From: Thermoguttaceae bacterium
Lineage (GTDB): Bacteria; Planctomycetota; Planctomycetia; Pirellulales; Thermoguttaceae
NCBI GenBank assembly: GCA_017549085.1
Contig: JAFYVO010000241.1
Coordinates: forward strand, 1-15,525
Direction of reading: 5' to 3'
Length of the DNA: 15,525 bases
Shown here one piece after another: positions 7,283 through 15,160 of this stretch. A program made the translations under genes and the position numbers. Every line of letters starts with the position of its first letter. Within the stretch, counting starts at the first letter, position 1. A model generated the notes under the pieces. That model did not search any database, was not told the DNA's origin, and saw nothing but the letters and a program-made list of their open reading frames with translations.

Positions 7283-7600
7283 AGCGAAAGGGTCGTTCTC
7301 GCGCTGAAAAGCGTTCGACGAACGACTCGGCGATAATTGCTCGGCGCTTGACGGCGTCGGGACTTTGGAAAGAACGGAACGTCGAGCGCAACGTCGGCGG
7401 TTCGCGTTGTTTTGAAGGGGATTGTCGGACGCGCTTTTCGGAATCGCGATTTTATGGGCCGTCGGAGGCCGAATAATATCCTTTTCGCGTCGCGTCGGAC
7501 GTCGGCGTTCGCGTCGGCGTTCGCGGGCGACGTTTGCTTGGCGCTCGACGTTTGCCCGAAACGCGTCCGCGGCGTCGCGCAAAAGCGCGAGGATATTCGG
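7283..7600 (+). promoter_or_regulatory. Long rny leader with a 12-bp tandem repeat (7501-7512, 7513-7524)
   Basis: If transcription starts near 7289 and translation at GTG 7601, the leader is about 310 nt. It holds two perfect copies of GTCGGCGTTCGC back to back. The reading frame of rny stays open through the leader back to TTG 7412, but that extension is basic and low complexity (SAFASAFA from the repeat) and does not look like an RNase Y N-terminus. Confidence 0.5.
7589..7592 (+). promoter_or_regulatory. Ribosome binding site that fixes the rny GTG start
   Basis: GAGG, 8 nt before GTG 7601. Neither upstream in-frame candidate, TTG 7412 nor ATG 7454, has as well placed a site together with a membrane-anchor N-terminus. 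Confidence 0.7.
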
Positions 7601-9163
7601 GTGAATTCTATTGTAACGGCCATTTCGACCTTAGGCGCGGCGCTTCTGTCGGGAGGCGGCGTCTTCTTCGGTCTGCAATATATGAACAAGCTCCGCCAAA
7701 AAGAAGCGGAGGACGAAGCGAACGACGTCGTGCGTCGCGCTAAGCTCGACGCCGAAAATTATCGGCGCGAAGCGGAAATCGAGCTTAAAGAAAAGGAAAT
7801 GCGCCAAAAGGAAGAGTTGGAACGCGAAAAACGCGCGGCGCGAGCGGAGCAAAGCGAAAAAGAACGCCAACTCGACAAGCGGCAAGACGCGCTCGACCAA
7901 CAGGCCGACGAGTTGCGCAAACAGGAAAAGACGGTCGAATCGACGCGGCGCGAGTTGAGCGAAAAAATCGCGCGCCAAACGGAGTTGAACGCCGAACTGG
8001 AAGAAAAAATCGCCGCGCAAGACCAAGTCTTGTACGACTTGGCGAGCCTTTCGAAAGAAGAAGCGAAAGAAATCGTCCTGAAAAAACTCGACCAGGAGTT
8101 GGTCGAGGAACAGGGCGCGTTGATTTTGAAACACGAAAAACAAACGGCGGAACGTTGCGAAGAACAGGCGCGCGAGACGCTCCTCTTGGCGTTGCAACGG
8201 TACGCCGCCGCTCATACCGCCGAATCGACGACCAGCACGGTCGACATTCCTAACGACGATATGAAGGGGCGCGTCATCGGTCGCGAAGGGCGCAACATTC
8301 GGGCGTTCGAGAAGATCACCGGCGTCGACGTTATCATCGACGACACGCCGGGCGTCGTGATCGTGAGCGCTTTCGACGCGATACGTCGCGAGTCGGCGCG
8401 CTTGGCGTTGACTCGGTTGATCGCGGACGGGCGCATTCACCCGTCGCGCATCGAAGAGGTGTACGCGCAGACGAACCGCGAAATCCAGGCGTTCGTGCAG
8501 CGCGCCGGCGTCGAGGCGTGCCAAGAGGCGGACGTTCACGGGTTGAACGATCGCGTCGTGAACCTGCTTGGACGCTTGTATTTCCGCACGAGTTACAGTC
8601 AGAACGTGCTGCGGCACTCGATTGAAGTCGCGTTTTTGGCCGGAATGATGGCGGTCGAAATGGGGTTGGACGAGAAGCTGGCGCGGCGTTGCGGGCTCCT
8701 GCACGACGTCGGGAAGGCCGCGGACCACGAACTGGAAGGCGGGCACCCGAAAATCGGCGCGAACATCTTGAAGCGTTACGGGGAACCGGCGGAGGTCGTG
8801 CAAGCGGCGTTGAACCACCACGACGACCCGCGCGTCGCCGACCCGTACACGACGATCGTCGCGGCGGCGGACGCGTGCAGCGCGGCGCGACCGGGCGCTC
8901 GTCGCGAGACGTTGGAGCATTACGTCAAGCGAATGGAGGAGCTGGAAAAGATCGCGATGGAGTTCCCGTTTGTGGAACAGGCGTACGCGGTGCAAGCGGG
9001 TCGCGAAATGCGCGTTTTGGTGAATCCGCTCTTGACGACGGACGAAAGCGCCGCGAAGACGTGCCGCGACGTCGTGCAAGCGTTGACCGAGCGTCTCCAA
9101 TTCCCCGGCGAAATCAAAGTTACGGTTATCCGCGAAACGCGAACGACCGAAATCGCGAAGTAA
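7601..9163 (+). CDS. rny: Ribonuclease Y
   Basis: Membrane-anchored endoribonuclease that initiates bulk mRNA decay. From GTG 7601 the protein is 520 residues, the usual RNase Y length. Layout: N-terminal transmembrane segment (about 4-26), a long charged coiled coil (about 30-195), a KH RNA-binding domain with [10 protein letters not shown] (223-232), and an HD catalytic domain with LLHDVGKA. The metal-binding pair is H368/D369, the same numbering as the catalytic pair of B. subtilis RNase Y, which supports the start choice. [14 protein letters not shown] and [12 protein letters not shown] follow as expected. The C-terminus carries the usual domain ending in an ETRTTEIAK strand. It has its own promoter and a terminator shared with the convergent ribBA gene. 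No TTA, CTA or TCA codon interrupts the aligned antisense frame across nearly all of the gene. Confidence 0.97.
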   Translation: MNSIVTAISTLGAALLSGGGVFFGLQYMNKLRQKEAEDEANDVVRRAKLDAENYRREAEIELKEKEMRQKEELEREKRAARAEQSEKERQLDKRQDALDQQADELRKQEKTVESTRRELSEKIARQTELNAELEEKIAAQDQVLYDLASLSKEEAKEIVLKKLDQELVEEQGALILKHEKQTAERCEEQARETLLLALQRYAAAHTAESTTSTVDIPNDDMKGRVIGREGRNIRAFEKITGVDVIIDDTPGVVIVSAFDAIRRESARLALTRLIADGRIHPSRIEEVYAQTNREIQAFVQRAGVEACQEADVHGLNDRVVNLLGRLYFRTSYSQNVLRHSIEVAFLAGMMAVEMGLDEKLARRCGLLHDVGKAADHELEGGHPKIGANILKRYGEPAEVVQAALNHHDDPRVADPYTTIVAAADACSAARPGARRETLEHYVKRMEELEKIAMEFPFVEQAYAVQAGREMRVLVNPLLTTDESAAKTCRDVVQALTERLQFPGEIKVTVIRETRTTEIAK

Positions 9164-9187
9164 ATCGCGGTTAACGCCGCCAAAAGC

Positions 9188-9227
9188 AAACCGCCCGCGT
9201 TCGAGAAGAGCGCGGGCGGTTTCTTTA
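9188..9227. terminator. Terminator between convergent rny and ribBA
   Basis: Perfect 12-bp stem AAACCGCCCGCG (9188-9199) / CGCGGGCGGTTT (9211-9222) with an 11-nt loop, then TCTTTA. A-residues at the left arm give a short U-tract on the other strand too, so it may serve both genes, best for rny. Confidence 0.85.
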
Positions 9228-9288
9228 TGGGCGACGATCGGCGAGTCGCGCCGGTTCGCGGCTATTGTCGGCGATTTGCGGCGGCGAA

Positions 9289-10503
9289 TCACATTTCTTC
9301 GAGCGCGTGATCCATTTTATCGCGCTTCGTTTCCATATAGAAACGGTTGTGTTGGTTGCACGGCGCGACGAGCGGAACTTGTTCCACGACGCTCAAATCG
9401 AAACCGTCGTAAACGAACGCTTCGACCTTTTTCGGGTTGTTCGTCATCAAACGAACTTTGCGCAAGCCCAAGTCTTTCAAGATTTGAATCCCGACGCCAT
9501 AGTCGCGCAGGTCGACGCCGTGACCGAGCGCGAGGTTCGCTTCGCACGTGTCCATGCCGCCGTCTTGCAGTTTGTACGCCTTAATTTTTTCCGTCAAACC
9601 GATGCCGCGCCCCTCTTGCGGGAGGTAAACCAACACGCCGACGCCCCCTTCCTCTTGGATCTTTTTCAGCGCCAAGTGGAGTTGGTCGCCGCAGTCGCAA
9701 CGCAACGACGCGACCAAGTCGCCGGTGAAGCAAGAGGAGTGCAGACGAACGAGCGGCGCTTCTTGCGTCGAAAGGTCGCCATAAACGATCGCGATCGGTT
9801 CGCCTTCTTCGTATTTGATTTTGTAAGCGATAATCGTGCCTTCGCCGTATTTCGTCGGCAGGTTCGCTTCCGCGACGCGTTCGACGATCTTTTCGCGTTG
9901 GCGGCGATACTTGATCAACTCGGCGACCGAAATAATCTTCAAATCGAATTTCTTCGCCAATTCGAACAGCTCTTCCGTCGTCGCGCGGTCGCCGGTTTCG
10001 TCGAGAATTTCAATGAGGAGACCCGCCGGGAAAAGACCGGCCAAGCGCGCCAAGTCGACCGCCGTTTCGGTGTGCCCGGCGCGACGCAGGACGCCCCCTT
10101 CTTTCGCTTCCAACGGGAAGAGGTGCCCCGGGCGAACGAAGTCGGCGATTTGCGAGTTCGGGTCGGCGAGAGCGCGAACGGCCATCGCTTTTTCTTGCGC
10201 GGTGATGCCGGTGCGAGCGTCTTTATGGTCGACCGGAACGGTGAACGCCGTTTGAAGCGGCGCGGTGTTGTCCTTGACCATTTGCGTCAAGTTGAGACGG
10301 CGGCAAGTTTCCGGCAAAAGCGGAACGCACGTTTGACCGCGACCGTATTTCAACATAAAGTTGACGTGTTCCGGCGTCGTTTTTTCGGCGGCGCAAATGA
10401 AATCGCCTTCGTTTTCACGGTCTTCGTCGTCCATAACGATAACGATTTCGCCTTTTTTGAACGCTTCGATCGCTTCTTCGATCGTGTTGAGTCGACTGGT
10501 CAT
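9289..10503 (-). CDS. ribBA: Bifunctional 3,4-dihydroxy-2-butanone 4-phosphate synthase / GTP cyclohydrolase II
   Basis: Supplies both precursors of riboflavin: the four-carbon unit from ribulose 5-phosphate and the pyrimidine from GTP. The 404-residue protein has a RibB half (1 to about 203) with the acidic loop DDEDRENEGDF (25-35), RTGITA, and RRAGHTETAVDLA (140-152). The RibA half has HSSCFTGDLVASLRCDCGDQL, whose C258, C269 and C271 are the zinc ligands, then PQEGRGIGL (295-303) and YGVGIQILKDLG near the end. ATG 10503 is chosen because an AAGGAAG binding site (10508-10514 on the minus strand) lies just before it; the TTG at 10518 would place that site inside the gene. No other rib gene is nearby. 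It converges with rny and diverges from the HAD gene. Promoter and leader hairpin are listed separately. Confidence 0.97.
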   Translation of the reverse strand: MTSRLNTIEEAIEAFKKGEIVIVMDDEDRENEGDFICAAEKTTPEHVNFMLKYGRGQTCVPLLPETCRRLNLTQMVKDNTAPLQTAFTVPVDHKDARTGITAQEKAMAVRALADPNSQIADFVRPGHLFPLEAKEGGVLRRAGHTETAVDLARLAGLFPAGLLIEILDETGDRATTEELFELAKKFDLKIISVAELIKYRRQREKIVERVAEANLPTKYGEGTIIAYKIKYEEGEPIAIVYGDLSTQEAPLVRLHSSCFTGDLVASLRCDCGDQLHLALKKIQEEGGVGVLVYLPQEGRGIGLTEKIKAYKLQDGGMDTCEANLALGHGVDLRDYGVGIQILKDLGLRKVRLMTNNPKKVEAFVYDGFDLSVVEQVPLVAPCNQHNRFYMETKRDKMDHALEEM

Positions 10504-10538
10504 AACGCTTCCTTCCAAACGAGGGCCCGACGGTTGCG

Positions 10539-10574
10539 GCGCTCTCGGCTGTTCTGGAAAAACGACGAGAGCGC
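10539..10574 (-). promoter_or_regulatory. Hairpin in the ribBA leader
   Basis: Perfect 9-bp inverted repeat GCGCTCTCG (10539-10547) / CGAGAGCGC (10566-10574) with an 18-nt loop, inside the roughly 85-nt ribBA leader and upstream of the ribosome binding site. The leader is too short, and lacks the conserved helices, for an FMN riboswitch. A GGGCCC palindrome follows nearer the start codon. Confidence 0.55.
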
Positions 10575-10593
10575 GAAAAATTTTATCCTTATT

Positions 10594-10621
10594 ATTATAG
10601 CGCCTTGGGAATTTTTGTTAA
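10594..10621 (-). promoter_or_regulatory. ribBA promoter
   Basis: On the minus strand TTAACA (10621-10616), a 16-bp spacer and consensus TATAAT (10599-10594). It lies about 90 bp upstream of the ribBA ATG. Confidence 0.65.
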
Positions 10622-10766
10622 GGGGAACCGGGCGCGATTCGTCGTAAAGTCGCGCGACGACGGCGGTAAGGATGATTTTTAGGTAAAATGGGGTAAATGT
10701 TAAAAATAGGGGGTTGGGCGACGACGGTTTTTCTGAAAAAACGTCGAAATTTTCGGCGCGCGGGGG
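10622..10766. other. Divergent intergenic core between ribBA and the HAD gene
   Basis: No gene seen. It contains TGTTAAAAATAGGG (10698-10711), matching the sequence from 3209 before the kinase gene, and an imperfect hairpin CGACGGTTTTT / AAAAAACGTCG (10722-10732 / 10736-10746, one mismatch, CTG loop). The hairpin could insulate the two promoters. Confidence 0.4.
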
Positions 10767-10796
10767 TTGAAAGTTCCCGTTCCGACGGTGTATAAT
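10767..10796 (+). promoter_or_regulatory. Promoter of the HAD phosphatase gene
   Basis: TTGAAA (10767-10772), an 18-bp spacer and consensus TATAAT (10791-10796), 125 bp before the ATG. Confidence 0.65.
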
Positions 10797-10920
10797 GACG
10801 TTTCCTCTTCGTCGCGGCTCGACCGGAAAATTTTAGCGCCGGACGCGTCGCCGTTTTCGCAATTTTCTCGTTGCGCGCTTAAAAAAAGCGGAGCGAGTTT
10901 TTTTGAAAGGAACCTTCCCG

Positions 10921-11796
10921 ATGCTCGACGCGAAAAACGATCATTATCCGGTTCACTACCTGAATCCGACCGTCGACCTGACGAAAATTAAGCACGTCGC
11001 TTTCGATATGGACGGCACTATCTACAAAGGCGGGACGCTTTTCCCGTTCACCCCCGGCGTCTTCGAAACGCTCGAAAAGCTCGGTATCGGGTACACCTAC
11101 TTGACGAACAACTCGTCGAAAAGCGCGAAGGACTACCTCAAAAAGATTTTGAGCTTGAACCTGAAAGCAACGCCGGACAACGTTTCGACCTCCGCGACGG
11201 CGACGTATTTCTTCCTGCGCAAAAATTACCCGAACGTCAAGAAAGTTTACGTTCTCGGGACGGCGTCGCTCCGCGAAGAGTTCGCCGAACAAGGGTATAC
11301 GCTGATCGACGAATACAACGAAACGGACGAGCCCGATTTGGTCGTCGTCGCGTTCGATACGACGCTCACCTACGACCGCCTCTGCAAAGCGACCTACTGG
11401 ATTGACAAAGGGAAGCCGTACATCGCGACGCACCCGGACACCGTCTGCCCGACCGACCAAGAAACCGTTCTCGTCGACTGCGGCGCCGTCCAAGCGTTGA
11501 TCGAAAACGTTACCGGGCGCAAACCGGAAGCGGTGCCCGGCAAGCCGGACCCGGCGACCATCGGCGGCGTGATGGATAAATACGGGCTCGAACGCGACGA
11601 AATTATGATGGTCGGCGACCGCATTTACACCGACCTCGAAATGGCTCGCCGCGCGAAGATTCCGGGCGTCCTCGTTCTCACCGGCGAAGCGACCCTCGAA
11701 ACGCTCAAAGAAGCCGGATGGACGCCGGAACTCGTTCTGGACGATATTTCCGTTCTCGCCGACCTGCTCGTCGAAGCGAAAACGAAGAAAAAGTAA
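10921..11796 (+). CDS. HAD-IIA family sugar-phosphatase (NagD / phosphoglycolate-glycerol-3-phosphate phosphatase type)
   Basis: A 291-residue cytoplasmic phosphohydrolase of the haloacid dehalogenase superfamily, subfamily IIA. All four motifs are present: I, FDMDGTIY with nucleophile D29 and acid D31; II, TNNSS from T62; III, PGKPDP with K208; IV, MMVGDRIYTDLEMA with D233 and D238. The C2-type cap lies between motifs II and III, which defines class IIA. Known members dephosphorylate 2-phosphoglycolate, glycerol 3-phosphate, UMP, p-nitrophenyl phosphate or sugar phosphates; substrate cannot be read from the sequence. ATG 10921 is supported by AAAGGA (10906-10911) 9 nt upstream; an in-frame TTG at 10903 is less likely. 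A GlpT-like transporter gene follows 139 bp later on the same strand without an obvious terminator, so the two may be co-transcribed. Confidence 0.9.
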   Translation: MLDAKNDHYPVHYLNPTVDLTKIKHVAFDMDGTIYKGGTLFPFTPGVFETLEKLGIGYTYLTNNSSKSAKDYLKKILSLNLKATPDNVSTSATATYFFLRKNYPNVKKVYVLGTASLREEFAEQGYTLIDEYNETDEPDLVVVAFDTTLTYDRLCKATYWIDKGKPYIATHPDTVCPTDQETVLVDCGAVQALIENVTGRKPEAVPGKPDPATIGGVMDKYGLERDEIMMVGDRIYTDLEMARRAKIPGVLVLTGEATLETLKEAGWTPELVLDDISVLADLLVEAKTKKK

Positions 11797-11935
11797 AAAT
11801 ACGCGGTTAAGGTAAAACGGAGAATCGCGGCGCTTTCGTTCGACGACGCAAAAGTCGAGCGAGCGGGGGCGACGGCGCCGTTTTGCCACGCCGTTTTGAT
11901 ATTTTGACGCAATTTTAAATTAAAGAGGCGAATTT

Positions 11936-13618
11936 ATGTCTTCTCCGCAACTCGCAAACTCCGCCGCGACCCCGCAACCGGCGCGCCCCGACTCCCAATA
12001 CGAATATTGGCGTTGGCGCATCCTCTTTGGGACGATGATCGGGTACATCTTCTTCTATTTCGTCCGGAAATCGATTACGATGGCGATGCCGGGGCTCGAA
12101 GAAGTCGGCGTTACGAAGACGACGCTCGGGCTCTTCTTGACGATTCACGGCGTCCTTTACGGCGTTTCGCGCTTCGTCAACGGGATTTGGAGCGACCGCG
12201 TCAACCCGCGTTATTTTATGTCGATCGGGCTTTTCTTGGCCGCGTTGACGAACGTGTTCTGCGGCGTCGCTCCGGAAGCGATCGGCGCGACGAAGCTCGC
12301 TTGGATTATCGGGACGTTTTGGATTATCAACGGTTGGGTGCAAGGGATGGGGTTCCCGCCCTGCGCTAAGAGTTTGACGCACTGGTTCGCGCCGCGCGAA
12401 CACGGGGTCAAGTTCGCGACGTGGAACATTTCGCACTCTCTCGGCGCCGGGTTGCTCTTCATTTTGAACTCGTTCGTCGTCGGTTTGGGTTGGCATTACT
12501 GCTTCCTGGTTCCGGCCGCGTTGAGTATGAGCGGCGCGATTTTCCTTTTCTGGGCGTTGCGCGACGCGCCGGAAAAAGAAGGGTTCGAGCCGGTCGAACA
12601 ATATTACGAACGCACCCGCGGCAAAGGCGACGCTTCGGAAGTCGCCGCGCCGGTCGCCGAAGCGGAGGAAGAGGACGCCGGTTGCTGGGCGAACCTCCGC
12701 AAACACGTCTTTTCGAACTGGGCGATCTGGGTTCTCTGCTGGGCGAACTTCTTCGTTTACGTCGTGCGTTTCTCGATTCTCGACTGGGCCCCGACCTTCC
12801 TGACGCAAGCGAAGGGCGTCGAACTGAAAGCCGCCGGTTGGGCGACCGCCAGTTACGAAATTTTCGGCGCGTTCGGGATCATTTTGAGCGGGTTTATGAT
12901 GGACAAGCTCTTCAAAGGTCGCGGCGCGAAGGCGTGTTTCTATTATATGCTCGGTTGCGCGGGCGCGGCCTTCCTCTTCTGGAAGTTTAACTCGAGCAAC
13001 CTCGTCCTGAACGCGCTTCTGATGAGCTTGATCGGGTTCTTCATTTACGGCCCGCAATGCTTGATCGGCTGCGTCGCCTCGACCGTCGCGACGAAGAAAG
13101 CGGCCGCCGCGTCGAGCGGTTTGACCGGGTTGTTCGGCTACCTGTCGACGCTCGTTACCGGGCTCGGCGTCGGCGTTCTCGTCGACTCCGCGACGGCGCC
13201 GGTCAAAGCGGAACGCGACCAAGAGATCGCCGCGATCGTTCAAATCGAAGCGAACGACGAAAACCTCGCCGGAATCGTGAAAGCCGCCGAAGGGCTGTAC
13301 GACGCCGACCGTCGCGCCGCGAACGCGAAACCGGAAAAAACGGAAGAGTTGACGGCGAAAGCGGAAAAAGCGCGAACGTCGCTGACCGAAAAACTCGCCG
13401 ACGCGACCGGCGCCGCCGTCTCCGCCGAAACGGTCGACAAGGTGAAGGAAACCGCCGGGCTCGAACGCGCCAAGATCGCCGAAGCCGGTTGGCCGCGCGT
13501 TTTCGGGATGTTGGTCGTCTCGTCCTTCATCGCCGCGGCGTTGTTCGCGTTGATTCTGAACCTCCGTTCGCCGGAACTCGTCCGAGCCGAAGAAGAGGCG
13601 AAAGCCGCGAAGGCGTGA
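11936..13618 (+). CDS. MFS organophosphate:phosphate antiporter, GlpT/UhpT family, with loop insertion
   Basis: A 560-residue inner-membrane carrier. GlpT family members exchange glycerol 3-phosphate or hexose phosphate for inorganic phosphate. Key residues line up: R44 in YFVRKS (GlpT R45), H167 in WNISHSLG (H165) and R278 in VYVVRFSILDWAP (R269); GlpT K80 corresponds to R79 in YGVSRF. SDRVNPRYF after TM2 and NGWVQGMGFPPCAKSLTHWF in TM4 are further signatures. About 12 TM segments are visible, with an acidic cytoplasmic loop at 210-258. The oddity is an Ala/Glu/Lys-rich segment at about 418-515 between the last two TM segments, where GlpT has a short loop; the protein is therefore about 100 residues longer than GlpT (about 450). 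AGAGG (11924-11928) fits ATG 11936. It follows the HAD phosphatase gene. Exact substrate unknown. Confidence 0.9.
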   Translation: MSSPQLANSAATPQPARPDSQYEYWRWRILFGTMIGYIFFYFVRKSITMAMPGLEEVGVTKTTLGLFLTIHGVLYGVSRFVNGIWSDRVNPRYFMSIGLFLAALTNVFCGVAPEAIGATKLAWIIGTFWIINGWVQGMGFPPCAKSLTHWFAPREHGVKFATWNISHSLGAGLLFILNSFVVGLGWHYCFLVPAALSMSGAIFLFWALRDAPEKEGFEPVEQYYERTRGKGDASEVAAPVAEAEEEDAGCWANLRKHVFSNWAIWVLCWANFFVYVVRFSILDWAPTFLTQAKGVELKAAGWATASYEIFGAFGIILSGFMMDKLFKGRGAKACFYYMLGCAGAAFLFWKFNSSNLVLNALLMSLIGFFIYGPQCLIGCVASTVATKKAAAASSGLTGLFGYLSTLVTGLGVGVLVDSATAPVKAERDQEIAAIVQIEANDENLAGIVKAAEGLYDADRRAANAKPEKTEELTAKAEKARTSLTEKLADATGAAVSAETVDKVKETAGLERAKIAEAGWPRVFGMLVVSSFIAAALFALILNLRSPELVRAEEEAKAAKA

Positions 13619-13668
13619 TCGCGTCGCCGTTAAATTTTACCTAAGCGTAAAAAAGAACCTAACGCTTT

Positions 13669-13703
13669 ACGCCGGGCTTTATAAAAAGCTCGGCGTTTCT
13701 TTT
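13669..13703 (+). terminator. Rho-independent terminator after the MFS gene
   Basis: Stem 13669-13680 / 13685-13696 (ACGCCGGGCTTT / AAAGCTCGGCGT, 12 bp with one G-U pair), ATAA loop, then TTCTTTTTT. A second pair of arms AAGCGT (13643-13648) / ACGCTT (13662-13667) lies just upstream. Confidence 0.85.
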
Positions 13704-13897
13704 TTGGTGAAAATTTTTAAAAAATCGCGAAACCGCGGCGCGGGTTCCGGTGTATAAGGAAACGAGTTCTTGCGTTCGACGCGCGGTTCTCGCTCTTTGT
13801 CAAAAAGCGCGACAAGCGCTCCGACGAGAAATTTACGCGATTCCGTTATTGAGTCGCATTTATTTTAACGAGTCTTATCAAAGAAAGAGGCAAACTA
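13704..13897 (+). promoter_or_regulatory. Upstream region of the pseudopilin gene
   Basis: Contains an A/T island (GAAAATTTTTAAAAAAT, 13709-13725) and a -10-like TATAAG (13753-13758) within GGTGTATAA, a context shared with the HAD promoter, but no good -35. A short hairpin AGCGC-GACAA-GCGCT lies at 13806-13820. AAAGAGG (13884-13890) is the ribosome binding site. Confidence 0.35.
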
Positions 13898-15013
13898 ATG
13901 AAGGTTAACATGCGCAAGCGCGGTTTTACCCTCGTCGAGCTGTTGGTCGTTATCGCGATCATCGGTATTTTGATCGGTCTTCTCCTTCCGGCGGTTCAAG
14001 CGGCGCGCGAAGCGGCCCGTCGTATGCAATGCACGAACCAACTGAAACAATTCGGTTTGGCCGCGCAAAACTTCCACGACGCGCAAGGTTTCTTCCCGAA
14101 CCTTTCCGGTCAAAAAGTTTTCAAGTCGAAGTATACCGGCAACGGCAACTGGACGCGTTACTCCGCCCACTCCGTGATGCTTCCGTACATTGAACAAAGC
14201 GCGATGTACGAAGAAGTTATCCGCGCGATCGAAGCCGGCCACGCCCCGTGGACGGAAGGCGCCGATATTCCGTGGTGCAAAAACATTACGGCGTTCCACT
14301 GCCCGTCGGACGGGAACGCGAAGCGTCCGGAAGGCGCGGTCTGCGGCACGAGCTACCGCATCTGCGCGGGCGACCTCGCGAAAGCGTGGGAATGGGACGA
14401 ATACCGCGGCTTCGGTTCGGACGGCGACGCGCACCCGAACACGACGTCCGACATTACCGACGGTCTCTCGAACTCGATGGCGTTCAGCGAAGCGGTGATG
14501 GGCGGCGGCAACACCTCGACGAAAGTCAAGGGCGGGATCGCGACCCTCGGCGGCAACTACGGTTCCTCCCCGACGAGCTGGCCGAACCTCGGTTTCAAAC
14601 CGGTGAACTGCGCGGCGGTTCGCGGCTCGAACGGCGAATTCGTCTCGGGCACTTCGGTCGACACGACCGGTTCGCACTGGCGCCAAGGCTGCCGTTGGGC
14701 GGACGCGAACGGCAACTACACGCCGTTCTTCGCGATTCTCCCGCCGAACTCCCCGTCCTGCGCGAACACGAACGCTGAAGACTGGTGCATTACCGCCGCG
14801 TCGAGCAACCACTCGGGCGGCGTCAACGTCGTGATGTGCGACGGTTCGGTTCGCTTCATTAGCGAAACGATCGACGCCGGCGACCAATCGAAATCGGCCG
14901 ACGACGTCGCGATCAACAAAGATCGTCCGCAAGACTACGGCGGGAAATCCCCGTACGGCGTTTGGGGCGCTCTCGGCTCCATCGCGGGCGGCGAAACCGA
15001 TACGCAACTTTAA
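13898..15013 (+). CDS. DUF1559 prepilin-like protein with H-X9-DG motif
   Basis: A 371-residue type II pseudopilin-like protein of the DUF1559 family, which is greatly expanded in Planctomycetota; molecular function is not established. After a short basic leader, prepilin peptidase should cut G9/F10 in [17 protein letters not shown], with E14 as the conserved Glu+5. The hydrophobic helix continues to [17 protein letters not shown], then [22 protein letters not shown], the usual DUF1559 start. Near the C-terminus is [17 protein letters not shown], where H305 is followed by nine residues and D315-G316, the H-X9-DG motif typical of this family. Several cysteines suggest disulfides outside the cytoplasm. 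ATG 13898 has AAAGAGG 7 nt upstream; Met5 is a less likely alternative. A strong hairpin separates it from the lipoprotein gene downstream. No secretion or pilus assembly genes are in view. Confidence 0.95.
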   Translation: MKVNMRKRGFTLVELLVVIAIIGILIGLLLPAVQAAREAARRMQCTNQLKQFGLAAQNFHDAQGFFPNLSGQKVFKSKYTGNGNWTRYSAHSVMLPYIEQSAMYEEVIRAIEAGHAPWTEGADIPWCKNITAFHCPSDGNAKRPEGAVCGTSYRICAGDLAKAWEWDEYRGFGSDGDAHPNTTSDITDGLSNSMAFSEAVMGGGNTSTKVKGGIATLGGNYGSSPTSWPNLGFKPVNCAAVRGSNGEFVSGTSVDTTGSHWRQGCRWADANGNYTPFFAILPPNSPSCANTNAEDWCITAASSNHSGGVNVVMCDGSVRFISETIDAGDQSKSADDVAINKDRPQDYGGKSPYGVWGALGSIAGGETDTQL

Positions 15014-15028
15014 TATTAACGAACGACG

Positions 15029-15058
15029 TTCGGGAACGCGTCGCGAACGCTTCCCGAA
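15029..15058 (+). terminator. Hairpin between the pseudopilin and lipoprotein genes (attenuator or weak terminator)
   Basis: TTCGGGAA (15029-15036) pairs with TTCCCGAA (15051-15058), continued inside by GCGT (15038-15041) / ACGC (15047-15050) after a bulged C, a 12-bp stem with a CGCGA loop. Only a short GTTTTG follows, so termination is probably partial; mRNA end protection is another reading. Confidence 0.6.
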
Positions 15059-15160
15059 AACGTTTTGAAACGGCGTCGCGGACTTCGGTCGGCGGCGTCG
15101 TTTTTGCAATCGAGCAAGAGATACGGGACGGCGCGAGTCGACCGTTGGGAGAAAATACCG

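Noticed and set aside
7412..7600. 63-residue N-terminal extension of RNase Y from TTG 7412
   Set aside because: It would bury the TM anchor. GTG 7601 has a good ribosome binding site and gives exactly 520 residues with the HD pair at 368/369 as in B. subtilis.
7631..9292. 553-codon minus-strand frame opposite rny, and similar long frames opposite pcm, the kinase, HAD, MFS and DUF1559 genes, plus a 460-codon plus-strand frame opposite ribBA
   Set aside because: All are codon-aligned mirrors of well-identified genes, give Arg/Val/Phe-rich sequences without known motifs, and are explained by avoidance of TTA, CTA and TCA in the real genes.
10504..10518. ribBA start at TTG 10518
   Set aside because: The AAGGAAG binding site lies inside this extension and points to ATG 10503.
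10504..10600. FMN riboswitch upstream of ribBA
   Set aside because: The leader is about 85 nt with one hairpin. The FMN aptamer needs a longer multi-helix junction.
11872..11881. ACGGCGCCGT palindrome followed by TTT as a terminator between the HAD and MFS genes
   Set aside because: A 10-bp palindrome without a loop forms a poor RNA hairpin and the T-run is broken. Kept only as a weak possibility.
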